From contig NZ_CP073720.1 in NCBI RefSeq assembly GCF_025137375.1, forward strand, positions 6,472,501 through 6,536,500: DNA of 64,000 nucleotides. The letters run 5' to 3'. Shown here piece by piece: positions 35,085-43,534 of the stretch. The DNA is from Dactylosporangium fulvum (GTDB taxonomy: Bacteria; Actinomycetota; Actinomycetes; Mycobacteriales; Micromonosporaceae). Each line of letters starts with the position of its first letter. Positions within the stretch are counted from its first letter, which is position 1. A model generated the notes under the pieces. It had not been told where the DNA came from and did no database searches. It was given only the letters and a program-made list of their open reading frames with translations. Made by a program: the position numbers and the translations under genes.

Positions 35085-36017
35085 ATGGCAGTGGTACTGG
35101 TGGTCGCCGCCCTCGGCACCCTCGTGCTCCAGCTCCTCGTCCTGCCCCTCGTGCTGCTCCCGATCGACATGCACTGGGGCTGGCTTCTGCTTCCTCTCGC
35201 CCTCACCACCGTGCCGTTGTGGTCGCTCGTCCACGAGGCGATCCACGGCACCCTCCTGCGGGACCGGCCGTGGAACGACCGGCTCGGCCGGCTGCTCGCG
35301 ATCGGCTACGGCGCGCCGTTCACCCTGCTCAAGGCCGGGCATCTGCTGCACCACCGGTACAGTCGCACACGCCGCGAGCGGACCGAGGTCTACGACCCGG
35401 AGACCACGTCGTGGCTCGTCGCCGCCCGCATGTACTACCCGCGGCTGCTCGGCGGCCTGTACCTCGCCGAACTGGCGTCGGTCCTGCTCGCCCTGCTGCC
35501 CGCGGCGGGCTGGCACCGGCTCGTGCGCCGCGCCGACTCCCTCGACTCGGTGACCGGCCTGCTGTTCGAGCGGGTGAGCCGCCGCGACAACCTGCGCCGG
35601 TTCCGGCTCGAGGCGGTCGCGGTCGTCGCCGCCTACACCGGCTCGGCGATCGCGTACGGCGCGCACGTGTGGCTGCTCGCCCTCGCCGTCGCGGCCCGGG
35701 CGCTGCTGGTGTCCCTGGCCGACAACGCCTACCACTACCGCACCCGCCTCGAGCGCCCCCTCGAGGCGATGAACCTGCGCCTGCCGCGGGCGCTGGAGCT
35801 GTTCGTGCTGGCGTTCAACCTGCACAGCGTGCACCACCGGCACCCGGGCCTGCGGTGGCACGAGCTGCGGGCGGCGTTCGTCGCGGAACAGGACGAGTTC
35901 CATCTCGGCTGGTTCCCGGCGGTCGCCCGGCAGCTGCGGGGCCCGGTCCCCGCGACGGCGGACGCGGTGCGGCCGCTGCCGGCGTCGCCCGTCACCGACA
36001 TCAGTGCGGGGCAGTGA
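35085..36017 (+). CDS. Membrane fatty-acid-desaturase-like protein
   Basis: A 310-residue membrane protein with the three histidine boxes of di-iron membrane desaturases: HEAIH (near residue 50), HLLHH (near 86) and HSVHH (near 247). The hydrophobic N-terminal and middle segments (VVLVVAALGTLVLQLLVLPLV; AYTGSAIAYG) span the membrane. It probably hydroxylates, desaturates or ketolates a lipid; the exact reaction is unknown. No partner gene is adjacent. Confidence 0.8.
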   Translation: MAVVLVVAALGTLVLQLLVLPLVLLPIDMHWGWLLLPLALTTVPLWSLVHEAIHGTLLRDRPWNDRLGRLLAIGYGAPFTLLKAGHLLHHRYSRTRRERTEVYDPETTSWLVAARMYYPRLLGGLYLAELASVLLALLPAAGWHRLVRRADSLDSVTGLLFERVSRRDNLRRFRLEAVAVVAAYTGSAIAYGAHVWLLALAVAARALLVSLADNAYHYRTRLERPLEAMNLRLPRALELFVLAFNLHSVHHRHPGLRWHELRAAFVAEQDEFHLGWFPAVARQLRGPVPATADAVRPLPASPVTDISAGQ

Positions 36018-36219
36018 TCACGCGGGTCACGGTACCCCGTCTCGTCCACGCTGCTGTCGCGTGCTGATCGCCGGTGTGGCAGCCTCGACGGGGAGTTGCG
36101 GGCGTCGCGGGCGCTGCCCGCGGTCCGGATGCCGCTGGCGGCCGGCGGGGCCGGGCGTTCCACTTCAGCCAACTGCACTACCTGCCACGCTGGTGGGATC
36201 TCGCCTGAGCCCGCGGCGC

Positions 36220-36450
36220 TCAGTGTGCGGTGTCCCGGCCCACGTCGAAGCCCGGCCCGGCGTGGGGCAGGCCGGGATGAGCGACGTCGGCGCCCAGGTC
36301 GAACGGCACCTCCTCGGCGTCGGCCACGAGCTCGTCTTCCACCGCTTCGTCGACGTCAGGCTCGAACGGCACCGGCCCGTGCAGCGCGGCCCCATGGTCA
36401 GCAGCCACGGCCGAGAAGTCGACGGTGGGCTGCACGTCGGGTGAGATCAT
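36220..36450 (-). CDS. Small acidic protein of unknown function
   Basis: A 76-residue protein rich in Asp, Glu, Val and Ala (VPFEPDVDEAVEDELVADAE), with high third-position G+C (about 85 %) in this frame, which supports coding. GGAGA lies about 9 bases before ATG 36450. No domain is recognised, and its neighbours are degraded sequence. Confidence 0.4.
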   Translation of the reverse strand: MISPDVQPTVDFSAVAADHGAALHGPVPFEPDVDEAVEDELVADAEEVPFDLGADVAHPGLPHAGPGFDVGRDTAH

Positions 36451-36795
36451 CCGCAGATCGTCTCCGCAGCAGTGCCGGTGCGCAACCAACACCTGGCGAC
36501 CAACGGCTGTCGTGCCGGCTCCGGCTCTCGGTCGTCGCCGGGTACCCCACGGAGCGTCGACGCCGCGCAGTGCCGACGAGATTGTCGCATGTGGACAATG
36601 CCGGCCCGGAAACGCTCCCCCGGCCGGCATTCCCGCGCCCGGACCCGATCGGTGGCCGGCCGCTCGGGCCAGGTTTGCCCACCGCCGCGCGGCCCTCGCC
36701 CACGGTCCCACCAGCGGCAGGTCTCGCCGACGGCCGGAAAGTGTTGACTTCGCTTGATGGGGTGACACTCCGCCGAGTGTTGGTGAAGTTTGACC
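36451..36795. other. Gene-free stretch before the IS481 remnant
   Basis: No supported gene or strong repeat. The last 50 bp contain GTGTTGACTTCGCTTG and a similar GTGTTGGTGAAG string just before the transposase start, which could be part of the old IS end. Confidence 0.4.
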
Positions 36796-37195
36796 ATGAC
36801 GGAACAGCGGTATCGCGCTGTGCTGGAGGTCGAAGCCGGCGTGCCGGTGACCGAGGTGGCTGAGCGGTTCGGGGTGTCCCGGCAGGCGGTGCACCGTTGG
36901 CTGGGCTGGTACCGGTCGCTGGGTTTGGAGGGCCTGGCCGACGGGTCGCACCGGCCGCATGCGCAGACGTCGCCGGAGGTGGACGCGGCGAGCTGTGAAC
37001 TGCGCCGACGGCACCGAGGCGAAGGTGATCACCGGGGTGGACGACCAATCCCGGTACTGCGTGACCGCCACGGTGGTGCGCCGGGCCACCGGCCGGTTCA
37101 CCAAGCCCCGCACCGGGTGAGGTGCTGTTCGAGCGGAACTGCCGGAAGAACGGCATCATCGCCCGTAATACCAAGCGATCCCCCACGACGGGGCG
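36796..37195 (+). pseudogene. IS481-family transposase remnant
   Basis: The first about 65 codons give an intact helix-turn-helix (VTEVAERFGVSRQAVHRWLG then YRSLGLEGLADGSHRPH). In another frame follows an integrase-core piece (VITGVDDQSRYCVTATVVRR), then FTKPR, and after a further shift EVLFERNCRKNGI and ARNTKRSP. These are consecutive landmarks of IS481/DDE transposases, but the parts between them, including catalytic acidic residues, are deleted. The element cannot move on its own. Confidence 0.8.
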
Positions 37196-37214
37196 GCAGA
37201 CGAGGAGACTCAGG

Positions 37215-37469
37215 GTGACCAACACCAACGTCCGGTGGGTGCTCCTCTACCGGACACCAGCGAAGTGGCGCATCTCGGTCGCCGAGGTCCCTGACGCCAT
37301 CGCCTGTGGCGACCTGCCCGGCACACCACCGGACGCACCGATCGAGGTCGCCCAACACGACGTCGAAGCACACCTCCGTCGGCACTGGAGCTTCACCGGC
37401 GAGCTGACCTGGCGCCAGACCGAACCCGACTCGTGGGCAGCTGAACCCACACCCTCGACCGAAAGGTAG
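37215..37469 (+). CDS. Small protein of unknown function
   Basis: An 84-residue protein (VTNTNVRWVLLYRTPAKWRI…) whose GTG follows GAGGAG by 7 bases, with coding-like composition. It starts with a beta-like RWVLLYRTPAKWR segment and ends in an acidic/Trp region. No domain is recognised. It lies directly after the transposase remnant, so it may have arrived with it. Confidence 0.55.
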   Translation: MTNTNVRWVLLYRTPAKWRISVAEVPDAIACGDLPGTPPDAPIEVAQHDVEAHLRRHWSFTGELTWRQTEPDSWAAEPTPSTER

Positions 37470-37575
37470 ATCGTCTAGCCGGAGCTGTCACGCATCGTGT
37501 GACGCTGATCCGTAACGGATCAAATGGAGCCCGACACGGCCGGAAAGTGTCATACCCGGGGTCTAGGTTCGGGTC

Positions 37576-38058
37576 ATGGGGGAAACGACGGCAGGACCAG
37601 GCAACGCAAGCGAGATCGAGCCGATCGACTGGGACGCCCGGTTTCACGCTGCCATGGCCGAGCGGCAACGCAAGCGCCGCCTGCGAGCCGAGGTCCGGGC
37701 CGAGTTCGCCGAAGCCCGGCGGCACGGCCTGATCGCCCGTCACGCCGCCAAGCTGGCCCGTCTCCGTGCCCGTGGGGCCGAGCCCGCCCTGTCGCTGTCA
37801 CCCGGCCCGGCCTCCGCCCCTCCCCCACCCCCGATGGCCGAGCGACGCCCGTCTCCCACTCCCCCGGCGGCCGACCGGCTCCCCGCGGCGGCTGCGCTTC
37901 CCGCACCCGCCGCCGGACCGAGTTGTCCCGCAGCCACCAGGCCGGGACTTCGCGGGCACCCTCGACGCTCCGGGTCCTCCGCACCGGCGGATCCGCCCTC
38001 GACGGAGCCGGCCGGTGGGCTCGCATCAACGGAGCCGAGGGCCGGGCATACTGCTGGG
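37576..38058 (+). other. Possible small basic-helical gene of uncertain end
   Basis: From ATG 37576 the first about 70 codons give a helical charged protein (IDWDARFHAAMAERQRKRR, RAEFAEARRHGLIARHAAK) that looks coding. The frame then turns into Pro/Ala/Arg low complexity and stays open across the whole VOC gene to 38610, which cannot be right for both. The gene probably lost its original stop or was truncated. There is no good ribosome-binding site. Confidence 0.35.
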
Positions 38059-38059
38059 C

Positions 38060-38443
38060 GTGGCTCACTACAGCAGGCTCTACGCGATCGTGATCGACGT
38101 TCCGGCGGACGACCACGCGAAGACGGTGACCTTCTGGGAGGGGGCGCTGGGGCAGCCGATCCCGCGAGTGGAGCAGCACCCGGAGTTCCACGGCGCGCTG
38201 CTGCAGGGCCACGACATGCTGTTCCTCGCCCAGCGACTCGGCGACGGCCGGCCTCGGGTGCACCTCGACATCCACACCGACGACCTGGAGGCGGAAGTGT
38301 CGCGCCTGGAGGCGCTCGGTGCGGCCCGCCTCGATCGGGCCGGCACGTGGCAGGTCATGCGGGACCCGTCGGGCCAGGTGTTCTGTGTCGTGCCGGACAA
38401 GCCGGGGACACTCAACGACGACAACGCCAACCGCTGGGACTGA
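38060..38443 (+). CDS. VOC-superfamily (glyoxalase-like) protein
   Basis: A 127-residue protein of the vicinal-oxygen-chelate fold: IVIDVPADDHAKTVTFWEGA, the HLDIHTDDLEAEVSRLEALG strand-helix unit and MRDPSGQVFCVVP near the end. Such proteins are dioxygenases, glyoxalases or drug-binding proteins; the substrate is unknown. The start is GTG 38060. Confidence 0.82.
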   Translation: MAHYSRLYAIVIDVPADDHAKTVTFWEGALGQPIPRVEQHPEFHGALLQGHDMLFLAQRLGDGRPRVHLDIHTDDLEAEVSRLEALGAARLDRAGTWQVMRDPSGQVFCVVPDKPGTLNDDNANRWD

Positions 38444-39089
38444 CCCTCGCCACGCGAGCGGCGCCGGCAGCAACACGGGCACCCCCGACACCGGCCGGGC
38501 CGACGTCACCGGCCGGACACCGGCGCCGGGCCGGTCAACGCCGCCAGGAGACACCTCCACCGGCGGATCCGCACGCCCCGAACGCGGGCAGCTCTCAGGG
38601 CGACGGCTGACGGCGGCGGCACGAGAGTGCGATGAGGACGATCCGAGCGAGGCCGGCGGAACACAGGACAGCCGAACGGAACGACGCCAGACCGGGACGA
38701 CGACCGGGACAGCCAGACCAGGCGGCCAGACCAGGCGGCCAGACCAGGCGGCCAGACCAGGCGGCCAGACCAGGCGGCCAGACCAGGCGGCCAGACCAGG
38801 CGGCCAGACCAGGCGGCCAGACCAGGCGGCCAGACCAGGCGGCCAGACCAGGCGGCCAGACCAGGCGGCCAGACCAGGCGGCCAGACCAGGCGGCCAGAC
38901 GGATCAACGGGACAGCCTCGCGCCGACCGCCCGCCGTGGCCGTCGTGTCCCGATGGCCCGCAGCCCGCGGCCCGCGGCCCGGACAGCGGCCTGATCGAAC
39001 CGTGCCTGGCCGGTCAGGCGGCGTAGGTGGCCGGGCCGACGCGCCTGTGAGCCGTCCGGCAACGGACCACAGGCAGCGTGCGAGCCGGG
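38444..39089. other. Intergenic stretch with minisatellite
   Basis: Between the VOC gene and the zwf stop nothing looks like a real gene. The centre is the 13-bp tandem repeat at 38713-38894. The frames here translate to periodic peptides on both strands because of it. Confidence 0.6.
38713..38894. repeat. Minisatellite: 14 perfect 13-bp units
   Basis: CCAGACCAGGCGG is repeated 14 times head to tail without a mismatch (units start at 38713 + 13n), and a partial unit follows (CCAGACGG). Because 13 is not a multiple of three, each forward frame gives the same 13-residue periodic peptide (PDQAARPGGQTRR). It lies outside supported genes. Its perfection implies recent expansion. Confidence 0.93.
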
Positions 39090-40592
39090 TCAGGCGACCG
39101 TGTTGCGCCAGGCGCGGCCGCTGCGGCCGATCAGGCGGTCGGCGTCCGTCGGGCCCCAGGACGCGGCCTCGTACGTGGGGATCGGGCTGGTGTCCTCGGC
39201 CCAGCGCTCGATGATCGGGTCGACGATGCGCCAGCACTGCCCGACCTCGTCGGAGCGGATGAACAGCGTCGTGTCGCCGATCAGCGCGTCCAGGAGCAGG
39301 CGCTCGTACGCTTCCGGGGACTCCTCGCGGAACGTCTTGTCGTAGGAGAAGTCCATGCTCGCGGACCGCACGCGGAACGAGTGGCCCGGCACCTTCGCGC
39401 CGAAGCGGAGCGCGATGCCCTCGTCGGGCTGGATACGCAGGATCAGCGCGTCGGGCTGGAGCTCGGTCAGCTGCGAGTCGGGGATCGGCAGGTGCGGCGG
39501 GCGCTGGAACTGCAGCGCCACCTCGGTGACCCGGCTCGGCAGCCGCTTGCCCGTCCGGACGTAGAACGGCACCCCGGCCCACCGCCAGTTGTCCACGTCG
39601 AGCCGCAGCGCCGCGTAGGTCTCCGTGCGCGACAGCGGGTCGACGCCGGGCTCCTCGCGGTAGCCGGGCATGAGCTCCTCGCGGGTCCCGCCGCGCGTGT
39701 ACTGTCCCCGGACGGCGATGTCGTCGATGTCCCGGCCCCGCGGCAGCCGGATCGCCTGGAGCAGCTTCACCTTCTCGTTGCGCACCGCCTCGGCGCTGAA
39801 CGACGCCGGCGGCTCCATCAGGGCGAGTGCGAGGACCTGGAGCACGTGGTTCTGCAGGATGTCGCGCATCGCGCCGGCGTGCTCGTAGAAGCTGCCGCGC
39901 GTGCCGACGCCGAGGGTCTCCGCGACCGTGATCTGGACGTGGTCGACCCAGGTGCGGTTCCAGATCGGCTGGAAGATCGAGTTGGCGAACCGCAGGGCGA
40001 GGACGTTCTGAACGGTGTCCTTGCCGAGGTAGTGGTCGATGCGGAAGACCTGCGACTCGTCGAACGCCGCGTGCACCGTGTGGTCCAGCTGCTTGGCGCT
40101 CTGCTCGTCGTGCCCGTAGGGCTTCTCGATGACGAGGCGCGAGAAGGAGTCCTCCCGCGCCTGGTTGAGCCCGGCGCCGGCGAGGCCGTTGATGACGAGC
40201 GGGAACGCCTCCGCCGGGGTCGACAGGTAGAAGACCCGGTTGCCCGACGTGCCGCGCTGCTCGTCGAGCTCGTCGAGGACGGTGGCGAGCCGCTTGTACG
40301 TCTCGGGGTCGTCGTAGCCGCCGGCGATGTACCGCACCGCGCCGGCCAGCTGCGGCATCCCCGACAGCCCCTTGTCGCCGAGCACGTTGTGGATGAACTG
40401 GTCGTCGTCCATCGGCGTGCGGGCCACGCCGACGACCGCGAAGCGCTCGTGGAGCCGGTTGTGGCGGGCCAGGCTCTCGATGGCGGGAATGAGCTTGCGG
40501 CGGGTCAGGTCACCCGAAGCACCGAAGATGACCACCGTGGCCGGCGGGGCGTGGCGGTTGTCGGACTCCTGCAAGACCGTGTCGCTGGACAT
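39090..40592 (-). CDS. zwf: Glucose-6-phosphate 1-dehydrogenase
   Basis: A 500-residue enzyme converting glucose 6-phosphate and NADP(+) to 6-phosphogluconolactone, the first step of the oxidative pentose-phosphate pathway. Seen are the Rossmann motif GASGDLTRR near residue 25, VIEKPYGHD, and the active-site RIDHYLGKD with His187. ATG 40592 gives the standard length. It stands apart from the gnd gene at 58658 and without the usual tal/opcA/pgl neighbours. Confidence 0.95.
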   Translation of the reverse strand: MSSDTVLQESDNRHAPPATVVIFGASGDLTRRKLIPAIESLARHNRLHERFAVVGVARTPMDDDQFIHNVLGDKGLSGMPQLAGAVRYIAGGYDDPETYKRLATVLDELDEQRGTSGNRVFYLSTPAEAFPLVINGLAGAGLNQAREDSFSRLVIEKPYGHDEQSAKQLDHTVHAAFDESQVFRIDHYLGKDTVQNVLALRFANSIFQPIWNRTWVDHVQITVAETLGVGTRGSFYEHAGAMRDILQNHVLQVLALALMEPPASFSAEAVRNEKVKLLQAIRLPRGRDIDDIAVRGQYTRGGTREELMPGYREEPGVDPLSRTETYAALRLDVDNWRWAGVPFYVRTGKRLPSRVTEVALQFQRPPHLPIPDSQLTELQPDALILRIQPDEGIALRFGAKVPGHSFRVRSASMDFSYDKTFREESPEAYERLLLDALIGDTTLFIRSDEVGQCWRIVDPIIERWAEDTSPIPTYEAASWGPTDADRLIGRSGRAWRNTVA

Positions 40593-40850
40593 GGGGTGCG
40601 CGCCTCTCCGTCGGACTGCCGCCGTGACACTACGAGTCAACCGCTGCGCACAGCAACGATTCCAGAACGTGACCGGCGTCATGATGGTTCGACGGTACTG
40701 GCTGTGCGCCCACGGCAGGAAAACCGCTATCCCGGAGGCTGGACGCGCCATGCGTCGCCCCGCACGCTGGCCGGATCGGTATCCCGGAGTGCTAACGTAA
40801 AGTAAGAAGTAATATTCGGAGAGTAGTCGAATCGCTGAACGGGGAGCGCG

Positions 40851-41330
40851 ATGTCGATCACACCGATAGCACCGGCCACACCGACCACGGCCGCCGCGAC
40901 CAGCGTGAACGCTACCGACCAGGCGCAGAACCGGCTGTTCGAGGACCGCCTCGACCAGCAACGGTTCGACCAGGACCGGGGTCAGCAACGCCTCGACCAG
41001 CAGCGGCTCGACGACGCGCGGCAGCAGCAGCGGATCGAGGACCAGCGCCGGGTCCAGAACCAGGAGATCGCGGAGCGGGACCGGCAGCGCGCCGGCGACC
41101 TGCGACAGGACCAGGACGAGCAGTACCGGTTGCGCCAGCAGCGGCTGCAGGACCAGCAGCGCCTCGACGACCAGCAGCGCATCCAGGAACAGCGCCAGCT
41201 TGAGGAGACACTGCGGCAACGCGCGGAGGAGGTCCGGCTCGACCTCGAGCGGGCCGACGACGCCATCCAGCAGCAGCGCCTCCAACAAACGCCGAGCCTG
41301 TTCACCGGCCGTTTGGACGTCTACCTCTAG
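40851..41330 (+). CDS. Gln/Arg/Asp-rich coiled-coil protein
   Basis: A 159-residue protein. After a Thr/Ala/Pro start, residues about 25-145 are a highly charged helix made from repeats of DQQRLDDQQR-type units (LDQQR occurs repeatedly), predicted as one long coiled coil; no Cys. GGGGAG stands before ATG 40851, and the upstream 55 bp are unusually A/T-rich, which suits a promoter. No known family. It is probably a structural or scaffold-like protein of unknown function. Confidence 0.75.
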   Translation: MSITPIAPATPTTAAATSVNATDQAQNRLFEDRLDQQRFDQDRGQQRLDQQRLDDARQQQRIEDQRRVQNQEIAERDRQRAGDLRQDQDEQYRLRQQRLQDQQRLDDQQRIQEQRQLEETLRQRAEEVRLDLERADDAIQQQRLQQTPSLFTGRLDVYL

Positions 41331-41563
41331 CTTCGCCCTCGCGGTGCCTGGTTCGCCGGGCCGCGCGAGCGGGGAGAGTCGGGTGGGGCTGCGGGTCGGC
41401 GTGCTCGGCGACCGGGGTGAGCGCGTCCCCGCGCCGCTGCGGGCGCTGCGGCCCGAGCGGGCTCAAGAGCATCCGGCGGGCGGCCAATCACGTCATCTGA
41501 CGGTCGATGACCGGCATCCTGTTCGCGGGGTGCCGGTCATGACCACCGCCTACGGTCGGCGGG

Positions 41564-42472
41564 GTGAAGCCCCTCCTCGGACACCGGCGGCCGGTGCCGG
41601 CGCAGGTCGCCGTCTACGCGTTCGTCATCGTCCCGTTCCTCGCGCTGCTGGCCGCCGTGCCGGTCGCGTGGGGCCGGGGGCTCGCCTGGCTCGACGTCGT
41701 CCTGGCCGTCTCGTTCTACGTGGTGACGTGCCTCGGCGCGACGGTCGGCTTCCACCGGTACTTCACCCACGGCGCCTTCAAGGCCCACCGCTGGCTGCGG
41801 ATCACGCTCGCGGTCGCCGGGAGCCTGTCGGTGCAGGGCCCGATCCTGCACTGGGTCGCCGACCACCGGCGGCACCACGCGTTCTCCGACCAGGAGGGCG
41901 ACCCGCACTCACCGTGGCTGTTCGGCACGTCACCGGCCGCGCTCGTGCGGGGCTTCTGGCACGCGCACCTCGGCTGGGTCCTGAACCGGGACCTCACCAA
42001 CCAGGAGCGCTTCGCCCCGGACCTGCTCGCCGACCGGGACATCCGGATCGTGCACCGGCTCTTCGGCCCGCTCACCGTCGTGACGCTCGCCGCGCCGGCG
42101 CTGCTCGGCGGCCTCATCACCTGGTCGTGGTGGGGCGCGGCGACCGCGTTCTTCTGGGCGGGCCTCGTCCGGGTGACCGCGCTGCACCACGTCACCTGGT
42201 CGGTCAACTCGGTGTGCCACATGATCGGCGACCGCCCGTTCGCCGCCCGGGACCGGTCCGCGAACTTCTGGCCGCTGGCGCTGCTCAGCATGGGCGAGTC
42301 GTGGCACAACCTGCACCACGCCGACCCGACCTGCGCCCGCCACGGCGTGCTGCCCGGCCAGATCGACGTCTCGGCCCGGCTCATCTGGCTCTTCGAGAAG
42401 GCCGGCTGGGCGTGGGACGTGCGCTGGCCGACCCCGAAGCGGCTGGCCCGGATCCGGCTTCAGAACGCGTAG
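41564..42472 (+). CDS. Acyl-CoA desaturase (fatty acid delta-9 type)
   Basis: A 302-residue membrane di-iron enzyme that introduces a double bond in fatty acyl-CoA. Histidine boxes: HRYFTH (HX4H, about residue 64), HRRHH (about residue 102) and HNLHH (about residue 248). Hydrophobic segments (VAVYAFVIVPFLALLAAVPV; APALLGGLITWSWW) give about four spans. Ten to eleven histidines total fit stearoyl-CoA-desaturase-like proteins. The GTG start is preceded by a weak ribosome-binding site. Tail-to-tail overlap of 13 bp with the next gene. Confidence 0.9.
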   Translation: MKPLLGHRRPVPAQVAVYAFVIVPFLALLAAVPVAWGRGLAWLDVVLAVSFYVVTCLGATVGFHRYFTHGAFKAHRWLRITLAVAGSLSVQGPILHWVADHRRHHAFSDQEGDPHSPWLFGTSPAALVRGFWHAHLGWVLNRDLTNQERFAPDLLADRDIRIVHRLFGPLTVVTLAAPALLGGLITWSWWGAATAFFWAGLVRVTALHHVTWSVNSVCHMIGDRPFAARDRSANFWPLALLSMGESWHNLHHADPTCARHGVLPGQIDVSARLIWLFEKAGWAWDVRWPTPKRLARIRLQNA

Positions 42473-42960
42473 CGCGTCTGGCTGTACGGGTCCTTGCCGA
42501 ACGCGAACACCGCCGCCGGCGCGACCCGGTACACGTCGGCGACCCCGGCGCCGCTCGCGTGGTGGAACCGGCCGTCGCGGACCTCGAACCGCCACTCCTC
42601 CCCGTACTTCGCCAGCCAGGCCGCCGCCGCCCGGGTGAGCGACGGCTCGTCGCGGAGCACGACGGCCGGGCCCTCGACGACCACGTCGAGTCCGGCGTGC
42701 AGCGCGTTGGCGCCGGTGGTGACGGCAACCTCGGGGTTCGCGGCGAGGTTGCGGGCCTTGCGCTCCTGCGACCCGGTACAGAACAGCAGCGCGTCGTCCA
42801 GCCACACCCCGATGAGCGGGGTCACATGGGGGCGGCCGTCGGGGCGGACGGTGGACAGCCAGTACACGCCCGCCGTCGCGAGCTCCTCCTGCGTCACCTC
42901 CCAGGGGACGGCGGTGGCATGGTCGTCGCTGTACCGTTGATCCAGCGCGGTGTCCGGCAT
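42460..42960 (-). CDS. Pyridoxamine 5'-phosphate oxidase-like flavoprotein
   Basis: A 166-residue split-barrel protein: YWLSTVRPDGRPHVTPLIG, LLFCTGSQERKARNLAANP and VVEGPAVVLRDE match PNPOx-like FMN/F420-binding proteins. It may bind F420 or FMN. The 3' end overlaps the desaturase gene. Confidence 0.86.
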   Translation of the reverse strand: MPDTALDQRYSDDHATAVPWEVTQEELATAGVYWLSTVRPDGRPHVTPLIGVWLDDALLFCTGSQERKARNLAANPEVAVTTGANALHAGLDVVVEGPAVVLRDEPSLTRAAAAWLAKYGEEWRFEVRDGRFHHASGAGVADVYRVAPAAVFAFGKDPYSQTRYAF

Positions 42961-42999
42961 CCGGTTGACCCTTTCTCACGATGTGGAGGCGACGGTTCG

Positions 43000-43368
43000 A
43001 TGCTGCCACGATCTCCCCGGATCCTCTCGGTAACCTGGGGACGGATCGAGGTCGAGGGCCTCGGTGCGGTGAAGGACCTGAAGGCCTGGCCGGGCGGCGG
43101 ACGCGCGTGGGACTGGAACGAGACCGGCACCCAGCACTACCCGGGTGTCCAGCCGGCCGACGTCGAAGAGCTGCTGAGCCACGGCGCGACCGTCGTCGTG
43201 CTGTCCCGCGGCATGCAGGAGCGGCTGGCCGTGCCGAAGTCCACTGTGGATGAGATGCACGCCCGCGGCGTCGAGGTCCACGTCGCCGAGACCCGCGCCG
43301 CGGTCGACCTCTACAACTCGCTGGCCGACTCCACCCAGGTGGCGGGGCTGTTCCACTCGACCTGCTGA
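43000..43368 (+). CDS. Mth938-like domain protein
   Basis: A 122-residue protein resembling the Mth938/NDUFAF3 family: ILSVTWGRIEVEGLGAVKDL, WDWNETGTQHYPGVQPADVE and VVLSRGMQERLAVPKST. The family folds as a compact alpha/beta unit of unknown function in bacteria. The start is ATG 43000, with GGAGG about ten bases upstream. Confidence 0.82.
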   Translation: MLPRSPRILSVTWGRIEVEGLGAVKDLKAWPGGGRAWDWNETGTQHYPGVQPADVEELLSHGATVVVLSRGMQERLAVPKSTVDEMHARGVEVHVAETRAAVDLYNSLADSTQVAGLFHSTC

Positions 43369-43370
43369 GT

Positions 43371-43534
43371 CTCACCCCGACGAGTGGGCACCCGCCGACG
43401 GCGGCCACGACCTGTCGGTCCACGGCCTGAGCCTCACCGCCCGGACCGACGCCACCTTCGGCCTGTGGTACTTCGGCCATGTCGAGGACGGCAAGGAGTC
43501 GATCAGCGATCCCGCGATGGGTGTCCTGCGTGCC
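43371..43534 (+). pseudogene. Fragment of a lost gene
   Basis: In one frame the stretch reads a coding-like peptide (DLSVHGLSLTARTDATFGLW then YFGHVEDGKESISDPAMGVL) with very high third-position G+C, but it has no start codon at its left end and runs directly into the LacI stop. It is probably an internal or C-terminal remnant. The family is not recognised. Confidence 0.4.

Noticed and set aside
38713..38894. CRISPR-like array
   Set aside because: Units are contiguous 13-bp repeats with no spacers and no cas genes.
38506..39582. Reverse open frame across the minisatellite
   Set aside because: Periodic peptide from the 13-bp units; overlaps zwf on the same strand in another frame.
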